A DNA stretch of 64,000 bases from Pseudonocardia sp. T1-2H (GTDB lineage: Bacteria; Actinomycetota; Actinomycetes; Mycobacteriales; Pseudonocardiaceae). Position numbers and translations under genes: made by a program. The DNA is taken from contig NZ_JBBPCL010000001.1 of the NCBI RefSeq assembly GCF_038039215.1, positions 1,178,001 through 1,242,000 of the forward strand, read 5' to 3'. Each line of letters starts with the position of its first letter. The stretch's first letter is position 1. Positions 25,859 through 34,429 of the stretch are shown here, piece after piece. The notes below the pieces were generated by a model, which had not been told where the DNA came from, searched no databases, and saw nothing but the letters and a program-made list of their open reading frames with translations.

Positions 25859-27196
25859 TCAGGCCAGCGCGGGAGGCGAGTCGGGCTCTGGGTGTACCGA
25901 CCTCGCATCGGCCGACGGGGACACGGGACTGCGCAGGGAGACAGTGGCGATCACGCTGATCACCCCATTCAGGACCAGGTAGCCCGCGATGGCGGCCGTG
26001 CTGCCGCTGGCTGCGTACAACATGGTTGCCACCAGCGGTGCGAGTGCGCCACCGAGCACACTGCCCGCGCCGTAGGCCACCGACGAGCCGCTGTACCGGA
26101 GCGTGGTGGGGAACGCCTCGGTGATGTAGGCCCCGAACGGACCGCTCGAGACGCCGATCAGGGCAGCGGCGACCGTCGTGGCCGCGAGGAGCTCCGCCGT
26201 GCCGCCGGTCTCCACCAGCCAGAAGTAGGGAAAGGCCCAGACGGCGACCCCGGCCATGGATGCGGCGAGGACGGGCCGTCGACCGAAGCGGGCCGCTGTC
26301 AGCGCCGCGATCGGGACCGCCGCGCCCCACACCACGGCTCCGACGAGGGTCACGAGCAGGATGATCGTGGGACTGAACAGCCCACGAGCGGCAGCGTGAC
26401 CGGCGAGGAAGACCAGCAGGATGTTGCCCAGCGCCGTGGTCGCGATCGGGATGCCGGCGGCCGGGATCCAGACGCGCGGCGCACGCAGGACCTCGCCGAT
26501 CGGCGCCCGCCGCACCCCCTGCCGCGTGCGGGCTCGCTCGAACTCGGGGCTCTCGCCGAGCCGCAGCCGCAGGAGCAGGCCGAACGCGACGAGGATCGCG
26601 CTGGCCAGGAAGGGGATCCGCCACCCCCACTCGACGAACGCGGCATCGCCGAGGCCGGTGCGCACGGCCAGGAAGACCAGGCTGCCGAGCAGGACTCCTG
26701 TGGGCAGGCCGACCTGCGGGAGCGCGCTGAGCAGGGTGCGCTGACGGGGGGACCGCGCGTTCTCTAGAGCCAGGAGCGTGGCGCCGCCCCACTCGCCGCC
26801 CACTGCGAACCCCTGGGCGAACCGCAGCACCAACAACGTGATCGGTGCGGCGACACCGATCGCGGCGTAGGTGGGAAGTACACCGATTGCTGCGGTGGCG
26901 GTCCCCATGACCATCAACGACAGGACCAGCATGCGTTTGCGACCGATCCGGTCGCCGTAGTGGCCGATGAGGGCCCCGCCGAGCGGACGGGCGACGAAGC
27001 CGATCGCGAACGTCGACAGTGCCGCGAGCGTGCTCGCCACGGGTGAGGCGCTCGGGAAGAACTGGGGGGCGAAGACCGATGCGACGGCCAGGCCGTAGAT
27101 GAAGAAGTCGTACCACTCGATCGTGGTGCCGATGAGGCCGGCGATCGCGACCCGCCACGGGCCCACGGCGGGGGTGTCGGTGGTGTGTTCGGACAT
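25859..27196 (-). CDS. MFS transporter, metabolite:H+ symporter (MHS) type, second copy
   Basis: 445 aa, about twelve membrane segments. N-terminus GTTIEWYDFFIYGLAVASVF, loop motif GHYGDRIGRKRMLVLSLMVM, and RFAQGFAVGGEWGGATLLAL are textbook MHS features. It follows the FMO gene by 22 bp in the same direction and is therefore probably expressed from the site B promoter. Similar in plan to the transporter at 19138-20493 but clearly divergent, so the two may take up different substrates or intermediates of the same pathway. Confidence 0.88.
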   Translation of the reverse strand: MSEHTTDTPAVGPWRVAIAGLIGTTIEWYDFFIYGLAVASVFAPQFFPSASPVASTLAALSTFAIGFVARPLGGALIGHYGDRIGRKRMLVLSLMVMGTATAAIGVLPTYAAIGVAAPITLLVLRFAQGFAVGGEWGGATLLALENARSPRQRTLLSALPQVGLPTGVLLGSLVFLAVRTGLGDAAFVEWGWRIPFLASAILVAFGLLLRLRLGESPEFERARTRQGVRRAPIGEVLRAPRVWIPAAGIPIATTALGNILLVFLAGHAAARGLFSPTIILLVTLVGAVVWGAAVPIAALTAARFGRRPVLAASMAGVAVWAFPYFWLVETGGTAELLAATTVAAALIGVSSGPFGAYITEAFPTTLRYSGSSVAYGAGSVLGGALAPLVATMLYAASGSTAAIAGYLVLNGVISVIATVSLRSPVSPSADARSVHPEPDSPPALA

Positions 27197-27218
27197 CGTC
27201 GTCCTTTCGAGAGGGTGG

Positions 27219-29042
27219 TCAGGAGGGGTGGTGGACGGGGATGTCGAGGCCTTCGTAACGAGCCTTGAGCTGGAGCGCGAGAGCGCGGGAGTAGAACCGG
27301 ACCTGTTGCAGGTTGCCGCCGTGCATCCAGAGGTTGGTCACCTGCGTGGGCTTCCACATGTTGCGCAGCTCTCCCTCCCAGGGACCCGGGTCGTTCGTCG
27401 TGCCGGAGCCCAGGCCCCAGCAGGGTCCGAGGCGGGTCGCGGTCTCCTGGTCGACGAGCTCGGACACCCAGTCGGTCATCGACTCGTAACCGGTCGCGAA
27501 GACGACCAGGTCCGCAGGCAGTTCCGTACCGTCGTCGAGGACGACCGCGTCCTCGGTCAGATGGCTCACCTGGCCGTGGGCGAGCGCGACCCGGCCGTCG
27601 GCGACCAGGTCCGCGGAGCCGACGTCGATGTAGTAGCCCGAGCCGCGGCGGAGGTACTTCAGCAGCATGCCCGATCCGTCGTCACCCCAGTCGAGCCAGA
27701 AGCCGGCCTGCCGCAGCCGGTCGTAGAAGTCCCGGTCGACCTCGGCGATCCGCTCGAAGAGGGGGGTGTGGACGGAGGGCAGGACCCGGTAGGGCACCGA
27801 GGCCCCGAGCAGGTCTGCTCGCTCGGTCGTGATCCCGGCTGCCTCGGCGTGCTCGGAGTAGAGGCGGCTGGTGACGCGTTCCCGGAGGGTCTGGCTCTTC
27901 ACGACGAGCGTCGACGAACGCTGCACCATCGTCACGTGGGCGTCCTTCTCCCACAGCGCGCCGCAGATGTCGAACGCCGAGTTGTTGCTGCCCACGACGA
28001 CGACTCGGCGCCCGCGGTAGCCTTCGGGACCAGGATGTGCCGAGGAGTGCTGCACCTCGCCGCGGAACACGTCCGTGCCGACCACCTCGGGCATCCGCGG
28101 TTTGCCGGACATGCCGGTGGCGAACACGAGGTGCGTGGGTCGGACGGTGAGCGGGGCGCCGTCGCGCACGAGGTCGACGACCCACTCCGCGGCGTCGTCG
28201 GACCAGCGGGCACGGACGGCTTTGGTGCCGGACCAGTAGGGCACCTCCAGGTGCGTGACGTACGACTCCAGCCAGTCGCCCATCCTGTCCTTGGGGGTGA
28301 AGATCGGCCAGGTGTCGGGGAACTTCATGTACGGCAGGTGGTTCGCCCAGACCGGGTCGTGCAGGCACAGTGACTTGTAGCGGTTGCGCCACTGGTCGCC
28401 TGCCCGGGGGTGTCGGTCGATCACGAGTGCGGGGACGCCGAGCTGACGCAGTCGGGCACCGAGGACGATGCCGCTCTGGCCGCCGCCGATCACGAGCACG
28501 TAGGGTTGGGTCAGGACGCCGAGCGCCTCCGCCTCGTCCTGCCTGGTCTCGAGCCAGGTCCGGCGATCCTTGTGGGCGCCGTGCCGCGTGCCCATCGGGC
28601 GGCGCGTCCGTTGGGGTTCCTCGTGCCCCTTCAGCTCGGCCATCGCGGTGAGCAGGGTGAAGGCCCGGTCGTCACCGTTTTCGCGGACGAGCCGAACGAC
28701 CCCTTCACCGACTCCCACGGCGGTCTCGAAGGCGAACACCGCGGCGACGAGTCCGTCGGGCTCCTCGACGATGTCGAGGAGCCGGAAACCGGACGGATCG
28801 GTGGCGGCGAGGGTGGCTGTCAGCAGGTCCCGAACCCCTGCGCGGTGTTCGACGGTCTGCAGGTCCCACGTGAACGACAGCAGGTCGCGCCAGTAGCTCC
28901 GAGTGGCGAAGAGGCCGACCGCACGTTCGATCTCCTGTCGGCCGAGGGCGTCCTCGAACTCGGCCAACCACGCCCTGGCGCGGTTCGCCGGCTCCTCGGG
29001 GACGATCGTGCCGACGGCCTCGGACCGGGCGGTCTGAGTCAT
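27219..29042 (-). CDS. Flavin-containing monooxygenase with N-terminal NTF2-like domain
   Basis: 607 aa from ATG 29042, chosen because GGAGGAGGG lies 4 bp upstream (an in-frame upstream start at 29057 exists). Residues about 20-140 form an NTF2/SnoaL-like segment (WLAEFEDALGRQEIERAVGL, ATRSYWRDLLSFTWDLQT). The FMO core follows: FAD motif VLVIGGGQSGIVLGARLRQL near 185, FMO fingerprint FRGEVQHSSAHPG, NADPH motif VVVVGSNNSAFDICGALWEK, and the late ATGYESMTDWVSELVD. Layout resembles YUCCA/Baeyer-Villiger-like single-component oxygenases of actinobacteria. Probably oxygenates a ketone or aromatic aldehyde side chain. First gene of an FMO-MFS operon. Confidence 0.88.
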   Translation of the reverse strand: MTQTARSEAVGTIVPEEPANRARAWLAEFEDALGRQEIERAVGLFATRSYWRDLLSFTWDLQTVEHRAGVRDLLTATLAATDPSGFRLLDIVEEPDGLVAAVFAFETAVGVGEGVVRLVRENGDDRAFTLLTAMAELKGHEEPQRTRRPMGTRHGAHKDRRTWLETRQDEAEALGVLTQPYVLVIGGGQSGIVLGARLRQLGVPALVIDRHPRAGDQWRNRYKSLCLHDPVWANHLPYMKFPDTWPIFTPKDRMGDWLESYVTHLEVPYWSGTKAVRARWSDDAAEWVVDLVRDGAPLTVRPTHLVFATGMSGKPRMPEVVGTDVFRGEVQHSSAHPGPEGYRGRRVVVVGSNNSAFDICGALWEKDAHVTMVQRSSTLVVKSQTLRERVTSRLYSEHAEAAGITTERADLLGASVPYRVLPSVHTPLFERIAEVDRDFYDRLRQAGFWLDWGDDGSGMLLKYLRRGSGYYIDVGSADLVADGRVALAHGQVSHLTEDAVVLDDGTELPADLVVFATGYESMTDWVSELVDQETATRLGPCWGLGSGTTNDPGPWEGELRNMWKPTQVTNLWMHGGNLQQVRFYSRALALQLKARYEGLDIPVHHPS

Positions 29043-29075
29043 GCTGCCCTCCTCCATGAGGTGATGTGGAGGAAA

Positions 29076-29114
29076 GCTAAGGCGTGGACCTTATAGGCAC
29101 TATGACGAATTCCG
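29076..29114 (-). promoter_or_regulatory. Shared LysR-type operator/promoter motif, site B
   Basis: Read toward the FMO gene: CGGAATT-CGT-CATAG-TGC-CTAT, 11 bp, CTTAGC. The 17 bases CACTATGACGAATTCCG and the GCTAAG element match site A with equal overall spacing (24 bp between GCTAAG and CTATG starts). The CTTAGC element lies 34 bp from the FMO start codon, a sensible -10 distance. Confidence 0.72.
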
Positions 29115-29135
29115 CTGGGTACGTGAGGCCTATGG

Positions 29136-30074
29136 CTATGAATGAGGAGCGAGGCAGGTGTGGACGCCCGCGCGGATTACGCCGGTCAGGGTGTTCTGGA
29201 ACTCGGTCAGCCGCCTTCCTCGGCGTTGGACAAGGTAGAGCTTGTCCCGCAGGTCCTGGCCGCTGATCCGCACCTCACGCAGGAGCCCCGTGTCCAGCTC
29301 GCGCTGCACCGAGGCCCGCCAGAGCAGGGCCACGCCGAGCCCGCCCTGGACCGCCACCTTCATGGACTCGGCGCTGCCGAGCTCGATCGCCACGCTCCGG
29401 TCGACGACTCCGATCGCCGCCAGTGCCGAGTCCTGGCTGCGGCGGATGGCCATGCCCGCGGGCGGGCAGACGAAGGACAGGCCCGTCAGCTCCGCGACGG
29501 ACACCGCATCCCCAACCCTCGTGTCGTCGGGCGCCGTGACGAGGCAGAAGGAAGGTCGGGCGATTAGTTCCGCCTCGAAGGAGTCGGTGTCGAGGACGGC
29601 GTCCGTGGCGAGCACCGAGAAGTCGTACCGTCCGGAGAGGGTGCCCTCGAGCGCGATCTCGACGCTCGACGGGCTAAGGGAGATCGAGGCATGCGGGTGC
29701 CCGCGGCGGAAGTCGACGAGGAGCGGCGGCAGGACGTAGTTGCCGACCGACATGCTCGACCCGATCGACGCGCGACCGGCGGCGCCGCGGGAGATGTCGC
29801 GGAGGCTGCGGTCGAGCTCGGTGCGCCCCCGCAGCACCTCGGTCGCCCACACGTGCACCTCGGTGCCGGCCTCCGTCAGCTCCATGCCACGGCCCTCCCG
29901 CCGGAAGAGCTTGACGCCCAGTCGTTCCTCCAGGGAGCGCAGGTGGGCGCTCACGACCGGTTGGGACACGAAGAGCTCCTCGGCCGCGAGCCGGACGCCG
30001 CCGCGCTCGACCACCCGGGCGAACACCTCGAGCTTGTGCAGAGAGATCCGGTTGTCCGGCGCCAATGAACTCAT
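29136..30074 (-). CDS. LysR-family transcriptional regulator of the catabolic island
   Basis: 312 aa from ATG 30074. N-terminal HTH: ISLHKLEVFARVVERGGVRL then AAEELFVSQPVVSAHLRSLE and RLGVKLFRREGRGMELTEAG. The effector domain (about 95-300) has RASIGSSMSVGNYVLPPLLV, GRYDFSVLATDAVL and AVQGGLGVALLWRASVQREL. It is transcribed away from the dioxygenase operon, whose intergenic region holds site C, and is flanked on the other side by site B. Such divergent placement is classical for a LysR activator that also controls its own gene. It is the only regulator between 14 and 37 kb of the catabolic region. Confidence 0.9.
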   Translation of the reverse strand: MSSLAPDNRISLHKLEVFARVVERGGVRLAAEELFVSQPVVSAHLRSLEERLGVKLFRREGRGMELTEAGTEVHVWATEVLRGRTELDRSLRDISRGAAGRASIGSSMSVGNYVLPPLLVDFRRGHPHASISLSPSSVEIALEGTLSGRYDFSVLATDAVLDTDSFEAELIARPSFCLVTAPDDTRVGDAVSVAELTGLSFVCPPAGMAIRRSQDSALAAIGVVDRSVAIELGSAESMKVAVQGGLGVALLWRASVQRELDTGLLREVRISGQDLRDKLYLVQRRGRRLTEFQNTLTGVIRAGVHTCLAPHS

Positions 30075-30098
30075 AGTCAGAATGCTAAGTCGTGCCGC

Positions 30099-30137
30099 CG
30101 GAATTTCACATAGACCTATCTGAATCGGGGACATAGC
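30099..30137 (+). promoter_or_regulatory. Shared LysR-type operator/promoter motif, site C
   Basis: Read toward the dioxygenase gene: CGGAATT-TCA-CATAG-AC-CTAT (30099-30119), 12 bp, CATAGC (30132-30137), 32 bp to the ATG. It matches 16 of 21 positions of site A and keeps the same 12-bp gap to the CNTAGC element. Opposite orientation on the map to sites A and B, but the same orientation relative to the gene it faces. A CTTAGC (GCTAAG at 30084-30089) for the divergent lysR is also present. Confidence 0.72.
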
Positions 30138-30168
30138 GTCGGGTCGTCCCACTGCCGAGGAGGTCACG

Positions 30169-31125
30169 ATGCCGCTCGCCGCGATCACCGCGTCGCACAC
30201 GCCGCTGATGCACACCGTCGAGCCCCGGGGAGACGCCCGGGCCGCGGTCGACGCCGCCTTCGCTGACGCTCGCGCCTTCGCCCGGGAGTTCCGCCCCGAC
30301 CTCGTGGTCGTCGTGGCCCCCGACCACTACAACGGCATGTTCTACGACCTCATGCCCCCCTTCTGCGTGGGCACCGTGGCGGACGCCGTCGGCGACTACG
30401 AGACGGCCGCGGGCCCGCTGGCCGTGGACCGCGACGCAGCCTGCCACGTCGTCCGCGAGGTGCTCGGAGCAGGGATCGACCTCGCGATGAGCGAGCGCAT
30501 GGTCGTCGACCACGGCTTCGCGCAACCCCTGGAGCTGCTGTTCGGCGCGATCGACGCCATCCCGACGGTGCCCGTGTTCGTCAACTCCGTGGCCGTGCCG
30601 TTCGGTCCGGTGCAGCGGACCCGGCAGCTGGGTGCGGCGCTCGGCCGCGCCCTGCTCGCCCTCGACCGGCGGGTCCTGCTGCTCGGCTCCGGCGGCCTGT
30701 CCCACGACCCGCCGCTGCCGCAGCTGGAGGGCGCCCCGCCCGAGGTCGTCGCCCGGCTCGTGTCCGGCAGGCACCCGTCGGCGGAGGATCGGGCCGCGCG
30801 GGAGGGCCGGGTGCGCGAGGCGGGCCTGGCCGTGATCGCCGGGGAGCCCGGCCCGCGGCTGAACCCGGCCTGGGACGAGGCGTTCCTCGACCTGCTGGCC
30901 CTGGGCGAGCTCGGCGCCACCGACGGCTGGACCAACGACTGGATCACCGCCGAGGCGGGCAACTCCGCCCACGAGGTCCGCACCTGGCTGGCCTGCTACG
31001 CCGCCCTGGCCGCCGCCGGCCCGTACACGGTGCGCAGCAGCTTCTACCGGCCGATCCCGGAGTGGATCGCCGGGTTCGGCATCACCACCGCAGAGACCCT
31101 CGCACCGACCCGGAGGACCCCGTGA
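30169..31125 (+). CDS. mhpB: Extradiol ring-cleavage dioxygenase, MhpB type (3-carboxyethylcatechol 2,3-dioxygenase)
   Basis: 318 aa class III (LigB-like) Fe(II) dioxygenase. The ATG has GAGGAGGT 5 bp upstream. Conserved MhpB blocks: ITASHTPLMHTVEP, VVVVAPDHYNGMFYDLMPPF (catalytic His), SERMVVDHGFAQPLELLFGA (proton-donor His), VLLLGSGGLSHDPPLPQL (catalytic His), and the C-terminal WITAEAGNSAHEVRTWLACY. In E. coli MhpB cleaves 2,3-dihydroxyphenylpropionate (or the cinnamate analogue) meta to give the product that MhpC hydrolyses. First gene of a seven-gene operon; overlaps the next by 4 bp (GTGA). Substrate could be a related alkyl-catechol. Confidence 0.88.
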   Translation: MPLAAITASHTPLMHTVEPRGDARAAVDAAFADARAFAREFRPDLVVVVAPDHYNGMFYDLMPPFCVGTVADAVGDYETAAGPLAVDRDAACHVVREVLGAGIDLAMSERMVVDHGFAQPLELLFGAIDAIPTVPVFVNSVAVPFGPVQRTRQLGAALGRALLALDRRVLLLGSGGLSHDPPLPQLEGAPPEVVARLVSGRHPSAEDRAAREGRVREAGLAVIAGEPGPRLNPAWDEAFLDLLALGELGATDGWTNDWITAEAGNSAHEVRTWLACYAALAAAGPYTVRSSFYRPIPEWIAGFGITTAETLAPTRRTP

Positions 31126-32019
31126 CCCTTCCCGCACCCGTCACCGACGAGCCGAGCATCTGGACGGCCCTGCTGGGCCAGGACCTGACCATCCGCCACG
31201 TCCAGGTCGGCGAGTGGAACACCCGCGTGCTGGAGGCGGGCTCCGGACCCGAGACCGTGGTGCTGCTCCACGGCGTCGGCGGGCACCTCGAGGCCTACGC
31301 GCGCAACATCCCGGCGCTGGCCGCCCACCACCGGGTGATCGCCTACGACTACCCCGGTCACGGCATGACCACCCCGACGACCCGCCCGCTCGAGCTTCCC
31401 GGACTACGTCGAGCACCTCCTCGGCCTGCTCGACGCGCTCGGCGTGGACAGGGCCCACCTCAACGGCGAGTCGCTCGGCGGCTGGATCGCGGTCAAGGCG
31501 GCGTACGCGCACCCCGAGCGGGTGGGCCGGATCGTGCTCAACACCCCCGGCGGCGCCCTGTCGGACCCGGCCGTGCGCGAGCGCATCCGCACCCTGTCCC
31601 AGGGTGCGGCCGACGACCCCAGCGACGAACGCATCCGCGCCCGGGTGACCTGGCTGATGGCCGACCCGGCGAGGGTGACCCAGGAGCTGGTCGACGTGCG
31701 CCGCACCATCTACGCCCAGCCCCCGTTCGCCGAGTCCATGCGCAACATCATGTGCCTGCAGGACGGCGACATCCGGGCCCGCAACATGATCACCGACGAG
31801 GAGCTCGACGCGATCGAGGCCCCGGCGCTCGTCGTCTGGACCAGCGACGACCCCTCCGGTCCGGCCGCCGTCGGGCTGCGGATGGCGGAGCGGCTCCCGA
31901 ACGGCCGGTTCGAGCTGGTCGAGGGCGCGGGACACTGGCCGCAGTGGGAGCAGCACCGGCACTTCAACGAGCTGGTGCTCGCCTTCCTGGACGAAGACGC
32001 CCGCGTCGCCGCGGGCTGA
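31122..32019 (+). pseudogene. MhpC-like C-C bond hydrolase with a +1 frameshift
   Basis: Alpha/beta hydrolase of about 298 aa expected. GTG 31122 starts VTLPAPVTDEPSIWTALLGQ, with VVLLHGVGGHLEAYARNIPA (oxyanion) and VIAYDYPGHGMT. At about 31400 the frame moves by one base after TTRPLEL (one extra G in CTTCCCGGACTAC restores PDYVEHLLGLLDALGVDRAH). The second frame carries the nucleophile HLNGESLGGWIAVKAAYAHP, acid VVWTSDDPSGPA and His FELVEGAGHWPQWEQHRHFN. The order after MhpB matches the meta-cleavage product hydrolase role. All catalytic residues survive, so a sequencing slip is as likely as true decay. Confidence 0.82.
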
Positions 32020-32028
32020 GGAGCTGTG

Positions 32029-33465
32029 ATGACCACCATCCCCGTGACCAACCCGCGGACCGGCGAGGTCGATCACTGGATCGAGCCCTGGGGCCGCGCG
32101 GAGATCGCCGCGCTCGGCGCCGACCTGCGCAAGGCGCAGCAGGGATGGAGCGAGGCGGGCATCACGCACCGGGCGGCGGTGCTGCGCCGCTGGGCGGACG
32201 CGATCGAGGCGCACGCCGGCGCGATCGGGGACGCCGAGGCCGTCGACACCGGCCGCAGCCGCGTCGCGCACGAGGTGCCGCACATGGTCGTGGCGTCCAT
32301 CCGCGGCTGGTGCGACGCGGCCCCCACCCTCCTCGAGGGTGCCCGGCTGCAGGGCCGGTCGAGTGTCACGGACACGGTCTCCTTCGACACCGAGCTCGAC
32401 CCCTACCCGTTGCTCGGCGTGATCAGCCCGTGGAACCACCCGTTCCTGCTCTCCATGCTCGACGCCGTGCCCGCGCTGCTCGCGGGCTGCGCCGTGATCG
32501 TCAAGCCGAGTGAGGTCACGCCCCGGTTCGTGGAGCCGGTCTCCGCGAGCATCGCCGAGGTGCCCGAGGTCGCCGCCGTGCTGCGCTACGTACTCGGCGG
32601 GCCGGAGACCGGCCAGGCTCTGGTCGACGAGGTGGACGTGCTGTGCTTCACCGGCAGCGTGACCACCGGCCGCGCGCTCGCGGAGACCTGCGCTCGCCGT
32701 TTCATCCCGGTCTTCCTGGAACTGGGCGGCAAGGACGCGGCGATCGTGACCGCGTCGGCCGACCTCGCCCAGGCCGCGGCGGCGGTGCTGAAGGGCGCGG
32801 TGCACAACACCGGCCAGATCTGCTTCGCGACCGAGCGCGTCTACGTGGACCGCACCGTGCACGACGAGTTCGTCGAGGAGCTGACCGCGCAGGCCTCCCG
32901 ATTGGAGCTCAACCACCCGGACATCGACCGCGGACACCTCGGCCCGTTCATCCTCGGCAGGCAGGCGGACATCGTGGACGCGCACCTCGCCGACGCCGTC
33001 GCGCGCGGGGCCGTGATCCGCTGCGGCGGCCCCAGCGAGACGCTCGACGGCGGCCGCTACATGCGCGCCACCGTGCTGACCGGCGTGGACCACAGCATGA
33101 CGATCATGCGCGAGGAAACCTTCGGACCGGTCGTCCCGGTGCAGGCCTACGATCACGTCGACGAGGCCGTCCGCCTCGCCGACGACAGCGAGTACGGGCT
33201 GTCCGCCGCGGTGATCGCCGGCGACGAGGCCGAGGCGCGGGTCATCGGCAGGCGGCTGCACGCCGGCGCGGTGAGCCTGATGGACACCTCGCTGACGATC
33301 ACGATCATGCGGGACGTCGAGAAGACGTCCTACGGGGCCTCCGGGCTCGGCGGCTCCCGCATGGGCCCGAACGGGCTGCTGCGTTTCCTGCGCCGTAAGG
33401 CACTCATCACCCGCTCGGGGCCGGTGACCGACATGGAGATGCTGCGCGAGGACCCGCGCTCCTGA
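32029..33465 (+). CDS. Aldehyde dehydrogenase, second copy (semialdehyde-type)
   Basis: 478 aa; ATG 32029 lies after GAGGAGCTG, 10 bp past the hydrolase stop. Landmarks: GVISPWNHPFLLSMLDAVPA, KPSEVTPRFVEPVSASIAEV, FTGSVTTGRALAETCARRF, catalytic Glu in VFLELGGKDAAIVTASA, catalytic Cys in AVHNTGQICFATERVYVDRT and EETFGPVVPVQAYDHVDEAV. The C-terminus (SLTITIMRDVEKTSYGASGL) is unlike classical hydroxymuconic semialdehyde dehydrogenases. It probably oxidises an aldehyde released during side-chain or ring-fission metabolism. Confidence 0.9.
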   Translation: MTTIPVTNPRTGEVDHWIEPWGRAEIAALGADLRKAQQGWSEAGITHRAAVLRRWADAIEAHAGAIGDAEAVDTGRSRVAHEVPHMVVASIRGWCDAAPTLLEGARLQGRSSVTDTVSFDTELDPYPLLGVISPWNHPFLLSMLDAVPALLAGCAVIVKPSEVTPRFVEPVSASIAEVPEVAAVLRYVLGGPETGQALVDEVDVLCFTGSVTTGRALAETCARRFIPVFLELGGKDAAIVTASADLAQAAAAVLKGAVHNTGQICFATERVYVDRTVHDEFVEELTAQASRLELNHPDIDRGHLGPFILGRQADIVDAHLADAVARGAVIRCGGPSETLDGGRYMRATVLTGVDHSMTIMREETFGPVVPVQAYDHVDEAVRLADDSEYGLSAAVIAGDEAEARVIGRRLHAGAVSLMDTSLTITIMRDVEKTSYGASGLGGSRMGPNGLLRFLRRKALITRSGPVTDMEMLREDPRS

Positions 33466-33490
33466 TCCTCTACAGACACGGAGGTCTGTC

Positions 33491-34429
33491 ATGTCCCTGT
33501 ACGGGGGCGACACACCCGTCGGCCTGGTCGGCGGCGGGACCGTGGGTGGCGGTTGGGCCGCCACCTACCTCGTCCGGCGGCGGCCGGTGCGGCTCGTCGA
33601 CCCGGCTCCCGGGGCGCTGGAGCGGATCACCGGCTACCTCGGCACGGTCTGGCTGTCCGTGCGCCGGACGGTGCCCGACGCCCCGGACGTGCCCCCACTG
33701 GAGCTGCTGCGGCTGGTGCCGGTGGAGGATCTCGGCCCGGTCTCCCTGGTGCACGAGAACGTGCCCGAGTCCGTCGAGGCCAAGCAGGAGGCGTACCGGA
33801 GCATCGAACCTTCCGTCAGGGCCGACGTTCCGATCCTCTCGAGCAGCGGTGGGCTCATGCCGAGCGAGCTCCAGGCCGGCATGGACCGTCCGGAGCGGTT
33901 CGTCGTCGCCCACCCGCAGAACCCGGTGTACGCGCTCGCCCTCGTGGAGGTCCTCGCGGGCAAGGCCACCTCGGCCGACGTCGTCGAGGACGTCCTCGCC
34001 CACCTGAAGGACCTGGGCAAGCGGCCCGTCCTCGTGCGCCGCGAGGTCCCGGGGTACCTCACCAACCGGCTGACCTTCGCGATGCTCCGGGAGGCCGTGC
34101 ACCTGATCGCCGAGGGAGTGGTCGACGCCCGCGGTCTGGAGGACGCCGTCGTCCACGGAATCACCCCGCGGCTGCTGGTCGGCGGGCCGCTCACCTCGCT
34201 CGCGCTCGCAGGCGGCCCCGACGGCATGCGCGGCGCGATGCGCTCCTTCGCCCCGACCATCGAGCAGTGGTGGTCGGACCTCGGCACCCCCCACCTCGAC
34301 GACGACGTCCGGGCCCGGCTGATCGCCGCCGCGGACGAGATCCTGGGGGACCGCCCGATCACGGAGGTCCTTGCTACCCGCGACGCCGCCGCGGTCGACT
34401 TGGCGGCGCGTCGGGAGCCCGGGGAATGA
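33491..34429 (+). CDS. 3-hydroxyacyl-CoA/L-carnitine dehydrogenase-like protein
   Basis: 312 aa. N-terminal Rossmann VGLVGGGTVGGGWAATYLVR, then VHENVPESVEAKQEAYRSIE and ILSSSGGLMPSELQAGMDRP, followed by ERFVVAHPQNPVYALALVEV: this run is characteristic of the L-carnitine 3-dehydrogenase / gulonate dehydrogenase branch of the 3HCDH family (which reads SSTSGLLPSELQ, VAHPFNPVYLLPLVE). The C-terminal domain (VPGYLTNRLTFAMLREAVHL, LVGGPLTSLALAGGPDGMRG) is complete. Likely NAD+-dependent oxidation of a 3-hydroxy acid or its CoA ester. Overlaps the ligase start by ATGA. Confidence 0.85.
   Translation: MSLYGGDTPVGLVGGGTVGGGWAATYLVRRRPVRLVDPAPGALERITGYLGTVWLSVRRTVPDAPDVPPLELLRLVPVEDLGPVSLVHENVPESVEAKQEAYRSIEPSVRADVPILSSSGGLMPSELQAGMDRPERFVVAHPQNPVYALALVEVLAGKATSADVVEDVLAHLKDLGKRPVLVRREVPGYLTNRLTFAMLREAVHLIAEGVVDARGLEDAVVHGITPRLLVGGPLTSLALAGGPDGMRGAMRSFAPTIEQWWSDLGTPHLDDDVRARLIAAADEILGDRPITEVLATRDAAAVDLAARREPGE

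Noticed and set aside
30084-30089. GCTAAG near lysR as a fourth copy of the shared operator
   Set aside because: Only the -10-like hexamer is present in that direction; the distance to the CTAT dyad is about 20 bp instead of 11-12, so it is noted as a possible lysR -10 only.
31141-33564. 807-codon minus-strand frame opposite the hydrolase and aldehyde dehydrogenase
   Set aside because: Low-complexity Arg/His/Gly-rich translation without domains; antisense artefact of real plus-strand genes.
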